A DNA stretch of 64,000 nucleotides from Lepus europaeus (GCF_033115175.1 NC_084845.1:2048501-2112500), one strand, 5' to 3'. Positions 1-10,939 are shown, counted from the first letter of the stretch. Translations and numbers: made by a program. The notes: generated by a model not told the origin, from the letters alone.

Positions 1-159
1 CACCTGAAGTCAAGCCTCCGAGGAATGGACTAGAAGTCACCTGTGAATGAATATTTGTATATTTTTCCAGTTTCTGTCATTACAAATACTACCGCACTAG
101 ACTTCTTGGCACAAGTGTCTTTGGCCCTGTACAGAAATGCAATATATGCCAACAATCTC

Positions 160-272
160 ATGGGAAGATGGAATTAGAAGATAAGTTTATTTTGTGCAAA
201 AATTTTTGAAACCCATGCATAGGTTTTTCAGAATACAAATTTTTCAATAAATTTTTGAAAACATCTCATAAT
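160..272 (+). mobile_element. mariner-type MITE, degraded copy
   Basis: The stretch matches my memory of a short non-autonomous mariner-like element of mammals whose ends read like 'CTTCAAAAAGTTCATGG' and its complement. The internal block with AAGATAAGTTTATTTT and TTTTTGAAACCCATGCATAG is present, but the terminal repeats are worn. Related copies lie near 13217, 24546, 24625 and 57205. The family name is from memory. Confidence 0.5.
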
Positions 273-1440
273 TCTAAAAGACACATACATAGAAAAAATG
301 TAGGGTTAACTGGTCACTAGGTATTTATATTTTTTAAACATATTGCAAAATTGAAATTGAGAAAGATTGTTTTGCTTTGCACTCCCTTCATACACATCTA
401 AGAATGCCAGACTTATACCCAGTCAACTACACTGGTTCTCCCAAATCTTTTCAATATTTTTTTATCTCATAGGTAAAGATGACAGCATTGTTTTCATGTG
501 CATTTGTTTGCTTTTGATGATGTTACAGTCAGGAAAACCCTCCCTCCTTCACAAGCCACTGGACTGCATCTCCAAGATCCCTAGCATGTTGGTATGACAA
601 TGTGACCAAGTTCTGGCCAATGATATGCGAGGAGAGAGATGTATGGAGATGCCAGGCCAGGTCTTCAACCCTTAGGTGGTGCTACTCATGGGCCATGAAA
701 TGGGTAACATATGCAGTAGATAAAGTTTGACCTCCATGGGTAGTAGTGAAATGAAAATTAAAGTGGCAAGTAACACAACAAATTGAAAAAAATATATAAT
801 TTGATAAGACTAAATACTGATTGATTGTGGGGAAAATGCAATCTTTCTGACTGTGGGAACACAAATGTAGCCAAAGCATTTTACCTCTAAAGATTATATT
901 TTAAATTCTCATATACAATGAGAGAGGAATTACTGTCTTATCTTCATGCTACAGATAACTCTGCCTTTTTGGAAAAGCCCTCTGCTGAAAAAAAAAATTC
1001 CTGGTGCACTTCTAGCTTTGTCTTTACCTACATCAAATCAATGCTGCCATTTATATTATTTTACTCATTTTAAAGAAATGACGTGAACATGAAGAGAGGT
1101 TGGGACATTAGGGAGACAGGAGAGGATTCAATGACCTTGCTGATCTGCCTTCTACCCCGGGTGCCAAGGCTCCGGCCTGGGGAGGGCTCCCTTGGGTCTG
1201 ACCTGGATTATGCTCCTGGACATACTCATGCCTCCTCTTTCCATGGGGATCCTCGTGCCTTTCACAGGCTCAGCCAGCTGTGTACCAGCTTTTTCCGGCC
1301 AATGCTGATCGCCCCTGGTTTGTGTTCTTCCTCAGTTCTTCCATTCTCGGTTGCTCCTTCCCAAGTCATGGAGCAGTCATTCTGGCTCTCAGTGCACACA
1401 CAGTGGAGATTGGGATGCTCTACCTAATGACTGCAACACT
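273..1440. other. no gene or confident repeat recognised
   Basis: AT-rich sequence with only short, unconvincing open frames. I see no splice-consistent exon, no protein family signature and no repeat that I can name. It is probably old, decayed repeat DNA. Confidence 0.5.
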
Positions 1441-1445
1441 TGCTG

Positions 1446-1752
1446 GGGCGGGCACTGTGGCGTAGTGGGTAAAGTTGCTGCCTATACTGCCGGCATCCCA
1501 CATGGGTACCGGTTCGAGTCCTGGCTGCTCCACTTCCGATCCAGCTCTCTGCTATGGCCTGGGAAAGCAGTAGAAGGTGGCCCAAGGCCTTGGGCTCCTC
1601 ACCCATGGGGGAGCATGGCTTCGGATTGGCACAGCTCCGGCCATTGCGGCCAACTGGGAATGGAAGACCTTTCTCTCTCTACCTTTCCTTCTCTCTGTGT
1701 AACTCTTTCAAATAAATAAATAAATCTTTAAAAAAAAAAAAACAAAAAAACA
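1446..1752 (+). mobile_element. CSINE (lagomorph C repeat)
   Basis: Full-length copy. The tRNA-like head carries an A-box (TGGCGTAGTGGG) and a B-box (GGTTCGAGTCC). The usual body (AGCTCTCTGCTATGGCCTGG), a short TC-rich block, AAATAAATAAATAAATCTTT and a poly-A tail follow. Confidence 0.95.
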
Positions 1753-1782
1753 CTTGCCTCCCCTAGATCTTAGAACTGTTCT

Positions 1783-2147
1783 GTTGGCCGGCTCCGTGGC
1801 TCAACAGGCTAATCCTCCGCCTTGCGGAACCGGCACACCGGGTTCTCGTCCCGGTTGGGGCGCTGGATTCTATCCCGGTTGCCCCTCTTCCAGGCCAGCT
1901 CTCTGCTATGGCCCGGGAAGGCAGTGGAGGATGGCCCAAGCTCCTGGGCCCTGCACCTGCATGGGAGACCAGGAGAAGCACCTGGCTCCTGGCTTCGGAT
2001 CAGTGAGATGTGCCGGGCACAGCGGCCACTGGAGGGTGAACCAATGGCAAAAAGGAAGACCTTTCTCTCTGTCTCTCTCTCTCTCTCACTATCCACTCTG
2101 CCTGTCAAAAAAACAAACAAACAAACAAACAAACAAAAACAACAAAA
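1783..2147 (+). mobile_element. CSINE, second subfamily
   Basis: The head differs from the common type (GGCTCAACAGGCTAATCC; CACCGGGTTCTCGTCCCGG). The body then rejoins the CSINE consensus and ends in a TC-rich block, TATCCACTCTGCCTGTC and an A/C-rich tail of CAAA units. Other copies of this subfamily are at 5488, 30189 and 30882. The well-kept head and tail suggest a younger insertion. Confidence 0.93.
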
Positions 2148-3160
2148 CTGTTCTGTGTGGCTCCATCCTTGGCTGAGAGTTGGCTGATCCCTTGTTAAGA
2201 ACTATGAAGAGCTGATGCTGAGAAGATTAGCAATCATAACCTCAATACCTCCCTTAGTGAGACTTAGCCTTGATAATCTACATAAAATATGTTGTGGCGA
2301 GTCTCGAGTTCAGCAAGTTCTCCGGAAGCTATTCGTTTATTCAACTAACTTTAGTAGGCACCAGGCATTGCTCTTCCATGCAGGCTTGAGGGGCTCCATT
2401 CTTGTGCAGAGCTCTCATTCTGTTCCTCCTCTTCATGTTGTGTGAACTGAGGACCTCAGAAGACTGGGAGAGGGAGAATTGTACTGTGCATGAGTTTCAG
2501 GGCCATCGGGCGCCACAGAAAGTTTTCTGTGTTGAAAGGGAGAAAGGGCGCCATATTCCCAGCAGACGAACAGCCCCCCCAGTCACCCACACAGGCAGAG
2601 CAGGAGACACCCAGGTAACGTGCGATCGAGGGCAGCTGAAACCAGAACATAATTTGTCTTCTTGATTTCCTGCTTAAGGAGACTAAGCTCCATCTAATGG
2701 GCAAACGAGACATCAAAGTGACTTTTAGAATGGCAAGATAAATTTGTATTACGAAAGGAACATAAGCTTACACAGAAATTGGTAATGAAAAGTAGATCAC
2801 TGCCAGGGTCTTCACACAGCAGTGACTATCAGCAACGTTTCACGTGCGGATTTCCAAATGTTCACACCGCACGTACGCACACGCGCGTCGCTTCTGGAAG
2901 ATTAAAACACACTTACATTGTACATGCTGGTTCTGAAGCTGACTTTTACACCTCATCACACATAATTGGCATCTTTCATGGAGTCGATGAAGATGACTTC
3001 AAATAACACTCTAGAATTTTTTGTGTGGATGTGCTATAGTTTAAGTCTCTATTGTGAATAGAGCCTTCTTCCAATATGTCTCCATTACAAAACAAAACAT
3101 TACAAATATTTTCACAGCTGAATTGCTGCAATTATGGTAAATTATTTTCTTGGCAAAAAT
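2148..3160. other. no gene or confident repeat recognised
   Basis: Intergenic sequence with a few short open frames and no family signature. A small CpG-bearing patch near 2870-2895 is the only compositional oddity. Confidence 0.45.
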
Positions 3161-3165
3161 TACTT

Positions 3166-3315
3166 ATAATTATATTCCTTATAATTATATACATATATAA
3201 TTATATATTATTATATATTATATATTATATAATATAAGATTATTATATAATATATTACGTATATTATATATCCTTATAATAATATATATAATTCTTATAT
3301 TATATTCCTTATATA
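3166..3315. repeat. AT-rich low-complexity tract (TATA/TTATAT)
   Basis: About 150 bp made almost only of A and T in imperfect TATAT/TTATA runs with many local inverted repeats, unlike the flanks. It is a simple repeat likely to be polymorphic in length. Confidence 0.85.
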
Positions 3316-3476
3316 GTATTCTTACAAGGTTCACATACAATGTGATTTTTAAATATATTGCCAAAATGCCTCATACAACTTTCAGTTAATAACTTTTATT
3401 GTTACAGAAACTTCCAAAATATGTTCTAGTGCTCCCTAAATTTGTTAAATGTTTAGTTACTTGTTTTCACCCACTT

Positions 3477-3796
3477 CAAAAGCAGAGTGACAGAGAGACA
3501 GAGACACACAGAGAGATAGTTACAGAAAGAGGTCTTTGATCTGTGAGTTCACTTCCCAAATGCCTGCAGCAGCCAAGGTTGGGCCAGGCCAAAGCCAGGA
3601 GCCTGTATCTTGATCTGGGCCTCCCATGAGTGTAGAAGAGACACAAACACTGAACCACCACGGAATGCCTCCCAGGCTGCACTGCAGGAAGCCTGGCTGG
3701 AATCAGAGGCGCTGGGACAGAACCAGCACTCCAGACCGGATGCAGCTTTTCAGGTAGTGGCTTACCCTGCTGCACCACAATGTTCACCCCTGCCTG
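3477..3796 (-). mobile_element. CSINE, old diverged copy
   Basis: Read on the minus strand it shows the order of a CSINE: head near 3790 (ACCACAATG side), the CAGGAGCC block near 3595, and a purine-rich AGAGACAGAGAC tail near 3485. Divergence is much higher than in neighbouring copies. The GTGTGTGTGTG run near 3800 lies just outside it. Confidence 0.7.
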
Positions 3797-3944
3797 AATG
3801 TGTGTGTGTGTGCATCTCAGAAAAACACACGCATACATTCACAGACATCTGGAGGGTTTCTGATTTTAAGTAAATATTTTATTTAAAAATTTCCCTAAGA
3901 TTTAATTTTATTTTACAAGTATACTTTCATGAAAATACATATAC

Positions 3945-4330
3945 AATTCTTCTTTAATAACTTCTTACTGTCTCACAATATGGAGGCACTATAATTCATT
4001 CAACTATTATCTTATTTATAAATATTCACATTCTGTGCAGTTTGGGCTAATTAAGACATTGCTACAGCAAACATGCTTCTACATACAATTTTATGGACCA
4101 GTGCTTTTAATATCCCTCTGAAATTCTTGAAATGTGGAGATACTGAGTCAAATGTTTATACTGGCAGCAGCAGTGTATAAGAGGGCTAACTTTCAAAGTT
4201 TCCTCAGTTTTAGGTGTTAACAAGCATTTGAAATTTTCCTAATCTGATATATTGATGGTGTGACTTGTATTTTGTGTCTTCCCCTCATACCAGTGAAGTT
4301 ACTAGGTTAATTGATCATTTGCATTGTTTC
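3945..4330 (-). mobile_element. L1 (mammalian-wide L1M) 3' fragment
   Basis: It matches the antisense of old L1 3' regions: AATATGGAGGCACTATAATT, then 'CATTCAACTATTATC', then an 'AAGACATTGCTACAGCAAACAT' type block. It is degraded and truncated on both sides. Confidence 0.65.
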
Positions 4331-4404
4331 ATCTATAAATTGCCTGTTTGAAACTACCCTATCTGCTCATATACCTGAAATATTGTAAAATTTTATCTTA
4401 AAAA

Positions 4405-4456
4405 ATTTTTTTAAAGATTTATTTTATTTATTTGAAAGACAGAGTTACAGAAAGAG

Positions 4457-4498
<42 letters not shown>

Positions 4499-4756
4499 CT
4501 TCCATCTGCTGATTCACTCCCCAGATGGCCCCAACTGCCGGAGCTATGCCGATCCAAAGCCAGGAGCCAGGAGCTTCTTCTGGGTCTCCCACATGGATGC
4601 AGAGGCCCAAGGACTTGGGCCATCTTCCACTGCTTTCCCAGGCCATAGCAGAGAGCTGGATCAGAAGAGGAGCAGCCAGGACTTGAGCCGGTGCCCATAT
4701 GGGATGCTGGCACTTCAAGCCAGGGCTTTAACCCACTGTACCACAGCGCTGGCCTC
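4405..4756 (-). mobile_element. CSINE
   Basis: Full-length minus-strand copy. The reverse-complemented tail (TTTAAAGATTTATTTTATTT) is at 4410, a long pure AG run at 4459-4497 is the TC block, and the head ends at ACCACAGCGCTGGCC. Confidence 0.93.
4459..4497. repeat. (AG)n microsatellite in a SINE tail
   Basis: About 20 uninterrupted AG dinucleotides inside the CSINE TC-rich block, expanded compared with other copies here. Confidence 0.9.
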
Positions 4757-4779
4757 AGTAAAAATTTTTAGAAACAGGG

Positions 4780-4930
4780 TGCCCCTTATGCCCAACTCCA
4801 GGGACATCTCCATCTAAGAAAAAATGCAAAATATTGTCTACATCTACATCGATCTCTCTACATTTTGCTTCCCCCTAGATGCAGCCATTATCTCTTGGCC
4901 AAAGCAAACAACCTCTTGTTGGGAGCGTCT
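4780..4930 (-). pseudogene. 5' remnant of a second OR6-like receptor gene
   Basis: Positions 4811-4930 align without gaps to 7029-7148, the start codon and upstream region of the intact OR gene at 6093-7031. I count 6 differences in 120 bp (about 95% identity). The start codon (CAT on the plus strand at 4811-4813) and the splice acceptor touching it are kept. Beyond the start, 4780-4810 matches two separate parts of the early coding region with roughly 57 bp missing between them. Nothing recognisable of the remaining coding exon survives, and a CSINE lies on either side. This looks like a partial tandem copy or a decayed duplicate of the neighbouring receptor. Confidence 0.85.
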
Positions 4931-4954
4931 GCTTCACAATTCTTTAGGGAGAAG

Positions 4955-5030
4955 ATTTTTGAAGATTTATTTATTTATTTTGAAAGTCAGAGTTACAGAG
5001 AGAAAGAAACAGAGAGAGAGATTTCTTCCC
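4955..5030 (-). mobile_element. CSINE tail fragment
   Basis: Only the reverse complement of the 3' end is present (GAAGATTTATTTATTTATTT, then AGTCAGAGTTACAGAGAG); body and head are missing. Confidence 0.8.
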
Positions 5031-5089
5031 CTCAGAATCCTTTTGTTTAAGGTATACAAACTTCATGCATTTCATAAATACAACTTTAG

Positions 5090-6050
5090 GGACATTTAAA
5101 AGTAGAGTACCATCACTTTGGAAAACTGCTTGGCAGGTCCTCAAAAAAGCTAAACATAGGGTTAACATACGATCTAGCAATTCCACTCCTGGGCACAAAG
5201 TTAAGAGAATTTGAAGCAGATGTCCACACAAAAAGTGTGCACAAATGTTGACGTAACATTAGTTCACACTAGCCAAGAAGTGGAAATAATACAAAGAGCC
5301 ATCAGCCGCGGAATGCAGAATGTCAGTTATCTGTACGACAGAATATCAAGGGCTCTACAAGACAGTGAGGCGCTGATAAGGACGAACTTCAAAACCATCT
5401 GCTAACTGAAGAAGCCAGGCAAAACATGTCGTCCATTATCAGTTTTTATGAAATGTGCAGAACAGGCAAATCTATAATCATATAAAGTGGATAGATTTTT
5501 TTTTTTTTGACAGGCAGAGTGGACAGTGAGAGAGTGAGACAGAGAGAAAGGTCTTCCTTTGCTGTTGGTTCACCCTCCAATGGCCGCCACAGTCAGAGCT
5601 CTGCGGCCGGCACACTGTGCTGATCCGAAGCCAGGAGCCAGGTGCTTCTCCTGGTCTCCCATGTGGGTGCAGGGCCCAAGCACTTGGGCCATCCTCCACT
5701 GCACTCCCAGGCCACAGCTGAGAGCTGGACTGGAAGAGGAGCAACCGGGACAGAATTCGACGCCCCAACCAGGACTAGAACCCAGTGTTCCAGTGCCGCA
5801 GGCGGAGGATTAGCCTAGTGAGCCGCAGCATTGGCCAGATTGTTTCTTAAGGCTAAGGATGGGTGACCGAGTGCAGTTACTGGTCTTTCTATGTGTATGG
5901 GTTCCTTTTGCAGATGGTGAAATGTTCTGAAGTTAGGTAATAGTGAGGTTGCACACAACTTTCTGAACATGCTAAAAAACACTTAATTACACATGCTTAA
6001 AGGGTGAAATTTATGGTATATGAATTACATTTTGATAAAAAAGTAGGATA
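5090..6050 (+). mobile_element. L1M 3' end, interrupted by a CSINE
   Basis: The left part (5090-5487) carries plus-strand landmarks of old L1 3' ends: GGAAAACTGCTTGGCAG, TCCTCAAAAAAGCTAAACAT, GCAATTCCACTCCTGGGCA and a 'CTAGCCAAGAAGTGGAAAT' type block. The element resumes after the SINE at 5838 with ATGGTGAAATGTTCTGAA and ends near GAATTACATTTTGATAAAA. It ends about 40 bp from the stop codon of the OR gene at 6093. Confidence 0.8.
5488..5837 (-). mobile_element. CSINE, second subfamily, inside an L1
   Basis: Minus-strand copy starting with a T-run and GACAGGCAGAGTGGACAGTG (reverse of the CACTGTCCACTCTGCCTGTC tail) and ending in the subfamily head near 5835. It splits the L1M fragment. Confidence 0.92.
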
Positions 6051-6092
6051 TTGATAACTTGAAACCCCCCCATGCTGGTCAGCTGGTCAACC

Positions 6093-7031
6093 TCAGGACC
6101 AGTGCAGGGTTTTATAGAAAGCTGCCTGGACCTCCTTGTTGCGCAGACAATAGATGATGGGATTGCACATGGGTGTGACCACTGTGTAGATGACTGACAG
6201 CACCTTGTTGAGGTCCATGGCTTCTATGCGGCTGGGACGGGCATAGATGAAGATTGTGGCTGAGTAAAAGATGCCGACCACCAGCAAATGGGAGGCACAG
6301 GTGGAGAAGGCTTTGTGGCGGGCAGAAGCTGATGGCATGCGGAGCACAGCCCTACCAATGGCCACATAGGAGGCCATGGCCAGGAGCAGGGAACCCCAAA
6401 GGATGACAATTGCAGAAACGAAGTCCACCAGCTCTGTCAGGGACACGTGGGTGCAGGACAGGTTGAGCATAGGGGAGACATCGCAGAAGAAGTGGTTGAG
6501 AACATTGGGGCCACAGTAGGACAGGCTAGCAATGCATGCTGTTTTGATGACTGAGACCACCAGCCCACCAAGCCATGAGGACAAAGATAAGCCCAGGCAG
6601 ACCTGGGGCCGCATGAGCAGTGGGTAGTGCAGAGGGCGGCAGATGGCCACATAGCGGTCATAGGCCATGGAGGCCAGGAGGGTGCACTCTGTGCAGATGA
6701 GAGAGATGAAGAAGAACAGCTGAGTCATGCAGGCTGTGAAGGGCACATGGCAGGGTCCGGTCCACAGCCCCGCCAGCAGGCTGGGCATGGTCACCGACAC
6801 GTAGCACATCTCTAGGCAGCTGAGGTTGCCCAGGAAGAAGTACATGGGTTTGTGGAGCTCACTGTGGCTGCAGATGAGGTAGATGATGAGCGTGTTCTCC
6901 AGGAGGGTCAGCACGTAGAGAGTCAGGAAGACAAGGAACAGGGCGTCCCTTATGCCCAGCTTGGTGGACAAACCCAGCAAGACAAATTCTTGGACTCTGG
7001 TCGTGTTGGCCAGTTCCAGGGACTTCTCCAT
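6093..7031 (-). CDS. olfactory receptor, OR6-family-like, intact
   Basis: Class II odorant receptor of 312 residues, a normal length: a seven-helix GPCR expected in cilia of olfactory neurons, signalling through G-olf and cAMP. Visible landmarks: N-glycosylation site NTT at 9-11; PMYFFL at 62-67; Cys101 and Cys183 for the conserved disulfide; MAYDRYVAIC at 122-131 ending helix 3; SY at 221-222; KAFSTCASHL at 240-249; PMCNPIIY at 287-294 in helix 7. Helix 1 has EN instead of the usual GN, a trait shared by some OR6 members I remember (OR6A2, OR6B2). The start is supported by a pyrimidine-rich acceptor whose AG directly precedes the ATG, as in ORs with upstream non-coding exons. No stop or frameshift is seen. 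A 5' duplicate lies at 4780-4930. I cannot assign the exact member; an OR6Z-type gene is a guess from the SMIM17 context. The ligand is unknown. Confidence 0.95.
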   Translation of the reverse strand: MEKSLELANTTRVQEFVLLGLSTKLGIRDALFLVFLTLYVLTLLENTLIIYLICSHSELHKPMYFFLGNLSCLEMCYVSVTMPSLLAGLWTGPCHVPFTACMTQLFFFISLICTECTLLASMAYDRYVAICRPLHYPLLMRPQVCLGLSLSSWLGGLVVSVIKTACIASLSYCGPNVLNHFFCDVSPMLNLSCTHVSLTELVDFVSAIVILWGSLLLAMASYVAIGRAVLRMPSASARHKAFSTCASHLLVVGIFYSATIFIYARPSRIEAMDLNKVLSVIYTVVTPMCNPIIYCLRNKEVQAAFYKTLHWS

Positions 7032-7160
7032 CTAAGAAAAAATGCAAAATATTGTCTACATCTACATCGATCTCTCTACATCTTGCCTCACCCTAGATCC
7101 AGCCATTATCTCTTGGCCAAAGCAAACGACCTCTTGTTGGGGGCGTCTTTTTTGTAGTTC
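7032..7160 (-). promoter_or_regulatory. splice acceptor and upstream region of the OR6-like gene
   Basis: On the minus strand a pyrimidine tract (TTTTTTCTTAG) ends exactly at the ATG, so the coding exon probably begins at the start codon. The next 115 bp upstream are conserved in the duplicated remnant at 4811-4930. I cannot place the upstream non-coding exon or promoter. Confidence 0.65.
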
Positions 7161-7164
7161 TTAA

Positions 7165-7878
7165 TCTAGCGGCTAGCGGGTTCTTTCAAAATCATGTATC
7201 ACATAGGAACACTGCTCTGATTTAAACTCTTCCTGGGGCTGACATTATTCCCAGAATAAGCAACTTCCTTCTCAGGACCTTCAGTCCCCAGTGTTCTGGC
7301 CCCTCCTATTGCGTCATGTTTAAGTAGCAACCTGCTCCCTCTTCTCCCATCTGCTGCCACCCCACAGCACCCCTCCTCACTCAAATGCGCACAAGGTCCT
7401 GCCAACCTTCCACTACTATCACCGTGAACTTTCATTATGTTCTCAGAATATCCGCAAAAACACATTGAATCTGCTAAAAACTAATTAAAAATTTAAAAAA
7501 AAAAACATAAAAAATACTGTGGAAAGATGACCATAATATTTTTTCATCTATTTATGTTCCTTTTGTAGGAACCTTTTAACAAAAGCTTCCATTCTTCTCA
7601 GTACTCTGGAAAGTGGGCATCATTTTCCTCGTTGCTTAAGATGAGTTTCCAAAGACAACAAACAAAAAGAGAGGACGTTGGAGCTTTTCAGATCAGCTCT
7701 CCCCAGTCCCGCTACCCAACACAGTGCCTTGCGTGAGATTGTATTATTTATGAAAGGGGAATACATGACTTGCAATGAATGGGGAAAGGTCATTCAACTT
7801 TGGGCTGTGGAGATGTGGGTGTCTGGCTTACACTGAAGATGGGGTGCTGGGCCTGCGTCTGGGCTCCACTCTCAACTC
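7165..7878. other. no gene or confident repeat recognised
   Basis: Mixed-composition sequence upstream of the OR6-like gene. Its untranslated exon and promoter may lie here, but no consensus donor paired with a core promoter can be argued by eye. Confidence 0.4.
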
Positions 7879-7879
7879 C

Positions 7880-8076
7880 AATTTGCTGCTAATACACAAC
7901 TTGGGAGGCAGCAAGTGATGGCTCAAGTAGTTAGGTCCCCATTATCCATGTGGGAGACCTATATTGAGTTCCCAGCTACTGGCTTCAGCCAGACCCAGCC
8001 TTGTGTCTCATAGTGAATTTGGTAGTGAGCCAGCATGTGAAATATCTCCCTCCCTCTCATAAATAAAAAAAAATTA
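7880..8076 (+). mobile_element. CSINE, old partial copy
   Basis: The body and tail are recognisable (ATGGCTCAAGTAGTTAGGTC, GTGGGAGACCTATATTGAG, ATAAATAAAAAAAAATT). The head is missing and the sequence is diverged. Confidence 0.65.
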
Positions 8077-8087
8077 AACGTTCACTT

Positions 8088-8246
8088 GTGGGCCAGCAGC
8101 ATCAGCATTACCTGGGAGGGAGGTAGACAGAAATGCAGAATCCAGATACCACACTCCCTGCCTGCCAACATGGAAAATCAGAATTCTAACAAGCCCCCCA
8201 GGTGACATCTATGCACATGAGAGTTTGAGAGACTCCAGTACAGAAG
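8088..8246 (-). mobile_element. MER5A (hAT MITE)
   Basis: It matches MER5A read in antisense: CAGCATCAGCATTACCTGGG, then AGAAATGCAGAATC, then TTCTAACAAGC, then CCCAGGTGA, then GTTTGAGAGACT. It is a pan-eutherian DNA transposon fossil and only slightly truncated. Confidence 0.75.
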
Positions 8247-8379
8247 AGAGGGAAAACTCCCAGGCTGTGGCCAGTACCACGCCCTAGCCACACAGAGGCT
8301 CATGAGGACAGGAGCTTCCTGGTGTGGCGGTCGCAAGCCTGAACACATACGACTTAACTAATGTTTGCAGTGGGTATAG

Positions 8380-8482
8380 TGAGTATCTACCATTCGCCAG
8401 GTGTTTTACCCAATTCTCTCATTTAATCCTTAAAATGACATTGAAAGAAAAGTTGTTTTCCCATTTTATGCACTTTACATTT
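8380..8482 (-). mobile_element. MIR fragment
   Basis: Antisense of the MIR core and 3' part: TCTCTCATTTAATCCTTAAAA, then CCATTTTATG. Divergence is typical for this very old SINE. Confidence 0.55.
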
Positions 8483-8639
8483 TGGTTGCTTGAATTTAAA
8501 AGCGTTTTAGCTTATCTATGTCGAAATGGCAAGCGTTCAATTGGTGTCAAGAGACGTACAGGGAAGGATAATTTCCCTTCCATTTCTATTCTACTTTGCA
8601 GAAGAAACTCTTCTTACTAATGTCTTGCATATGTTCCCT

Positions 8640-9240
8640 GAGGTATCCTCTCCTTAATCAAAATTATATGTGTGAATTTTGTAAAATTTGTGTGAAAATG
8701 AAGAGAAATTACATGCAGTACATACGCATGTATGAATAATATATTTACATGGGTGTGCTCTTTTCCCATTTGCACAAAAGTTTTGCACACTATATACCTT
8801 GTTCTGCATCTTGCACTATTTGACATAATATATGCATATACTGGATCCTGTTACATTTAACAAGCATTTTCTGCAATGTTCTTTGAATATCTGCAGTTAG
8901 TGGTTACATCAATCTTATTTACTAGTCACTCATTGCCATCCACAATGTCATGCAAATAGTCTTGTGCGTATCTCTATGTGCATTTGAATAAACATTCATG
9001 GAAACCAGCCCAAGAAGTGGAGTTCTTGTCATCATTTATGCTCATTTAAACTTTTGAGAGATAGAGCCAGATTTCCATCCGCAAGAAGTTGTCTGAGTCA
9101 CATCACTACCCAGAATATAACACAGTGCCTCTTTCTCCACATCTCTATAATTAATGTATACTACCTACTTTCTGATCTTTGCAAACGTGATCAGTAACAG
9201 TAACATCTGTTGGTGGTTTCCAATGTATATTTGCTCAGTA
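8640..9240 (-). mobile_element. L1M 3' fragment, old
   Basis: Antisense L1 landmarks are scattered but ordered: 'CTTGCACTATTTGACATAAT' near 8812, CAAGAAGTGGAGTTCTTG near 9012, and ACAGTGCCTCTTTCTCCACA near 9120. The copy is strongly diverged. Confidence 0.55.
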
Positions 9241-9950
9241 TTTGTGCTTAAAATTAATTTGCAATTTCTTGTCCTTTTCACTTTATTTCTTGGGTTGAGT
9301 TTTCTTAACAATGTGTTACCATAACTGTGTTAAATAGAAAGAACTGAGTCTCAAGGGGCTGAGTCATTTGCCTTGGCTTTTGTGATATGAAAATGAAAAC
9401 GCTGAAACTGTCACTGAAGACAGGGGCTGCCTGGGTGCCTTCTGCTTCCAGGGAGTGGGGGAGGGTCCTAGGGAGCAGCTGGGATGCTTATGATTGGAGT
9501 CAAGAATGTGTGGGAGGGAATGGAGACAATGAGAGGTTTTCTTCATAGGATTTCAGACTGTTGGTCCTGGAAGCATCTTCCCAACTATCTATTCCAACTC
9601 CCTAAAAGGGAACAAGTGTAGAAAATGAGGCTCAAGCCAAAACAAACAAACAAATAAAACAAAAAACCTATTCCTGCTGAGAGTCTCTATAGCCTTTTTC
9701 CACCATTGCTGTCTGAGTTTTTCTCTCTTTCATCTTTAACATGAGCTTTGGGTTCTAATCCCCATGGAATTTCTGTCTCCAGATATTCTACCTTCAACTC
9801 TAGCAAGCCAAGCCCCTCAGCATTCCCAATCACCGATTTCTCCATATAGACAATAGGGATTAGTATAACCTAACTCACAGAGCTTCTGCAAGGATCCCAA
9901 GCAGAGAGGGGATGTGTCTTGTGGGTTACAAATGGAGATTTACATCCTGG
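9241..9950. other. no gene recognised; possible old SINE traces
   Basis: Contains a short A-rich CAAACAAACAAATAAAACAAA stretch near 9643 and a MIR-like GAAAATGAGGCTCAAG near 9622. Nothing here supports an exon. Confidence 0.35.
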
Positions 9951-9957
9951 AGTCATG

Positions 9958-10075
9958 TTGACCTGGTTACCCACTCTCCTGAGCCTCAGTTCTCTCGGTT
10001 CTAAATCTAACTTCACAGAAGGTTAAATGAGGCAGTGAGAGTAATACACTTAATGTTCAACTGAAGTTTGCCCCT
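9958..10075 (+). mobile_element. MIR fragment
   Basis: MIR core traces in sense orientation: TGACCTGGTTACCC, CTGAGCCTCAGTTCTCTC, AAGGTTAAATGAGGCAG. Confidence 0.5.
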
Positions 10076-10599
10076 GCAGTCCGATGGAGGTGGAGCTGGA
10101 AGAAGTGTCTTCCCTGGGCCCAGAGGACCCTCAAGCCGAGGAAGCTGTCGTTGGCCAGGCGTGTTCAGCACTGGGTGGTGGAGCTCCCTTTGGTTCTAAA
10201 CAAAAGCCTCCCCACTGCCCTCTTCCCTTTGTCTTTCCTTCCTCTCACTAGAGCTTCCCAGCTTCACTTCCTCCCTGCTCCTTCTTCTGTTTGTCATTCC
10301 TCCCTTGTCCCTTCTCCAGACCTGACCTTACAGGAGGTCTCTCACGACTCAAGCCTCACAACTGGTTATGCTAGATGCCAAGAGGTGGGTGGGGGGGGTA
10401 TTTTCTTATCTTCCATAAGAACAAATAACTTAATTTTAAGAAACCACTTTGAAATCCTTTAGTCCAGAACCAGAGTACTCAAGCACTAAAAATGTTGATC
10501 AAGTATCCACAGTGTACGACCAACCATGACAGGCAGAGCACAGTAATGTGGAGATGAACAGGACCTGGTCTGCTCAGGGAGTTTTCTGCCTGCCACTCT

Positions 10600-10720
10600 C
10601 TCATTGATCGACTTGGACACGTTAGTTAACCTCTCAACAGCTTCTTCGGAAAACTATAGTGAAGGAATTATCTGCATCTCAGATTAGATAGCGCCTTCAC
10701 TGTTAAATTAGAGTCAGACT
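10600..10720 (+). mobile_element. MIR fragment, weak
   Basis: A sense-oriented MIR-like run (GTTAGTTAACCTCTCAACAG, then GGAAAACTATAGTGAAGG) without the head. The assignment is tentative. Confidence 0.4.
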
Positions 10721-10834
10721 GGGCTCATTATTCATAATGATTGAATTTTGTCCTGCGAATAGATGAATTATCTTTATAATATGTATACTAGTTCATTAAT
10801 CTAGATTGCAAAGCATTTTGGTGTAGGGGTTACT

Positions 10835-10936
10835 GCTTACATATGGCAAGAAAGAGAAATTGAAGCTTGAAGAGGTGAGGAAATTTGATCAAGATTATAT
10901 AGTTTGCAAGTGGAAAATACAGAAATCAAACCTCAA
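10835..10936 (-). mobile_element. MIR fragment
   Basis: Antisense MIR core: GAAATTGAAGCTTGAAGAGG followed by AATTTGATCAAGATTATATA and TTTGCAAGTGG, matching the conserved 'TTACTTAACCTCTC' side of MIR. Confidence 0.6.
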
Positions 10937-10939
10937 TCT

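Noticed and set aside
1809-2187. Frames of 107-140 codons in SINEs, here and in other copies
   Set aside because: The CSINE consensus is open in several frames; no retroposon protein is encoded by SINEs.
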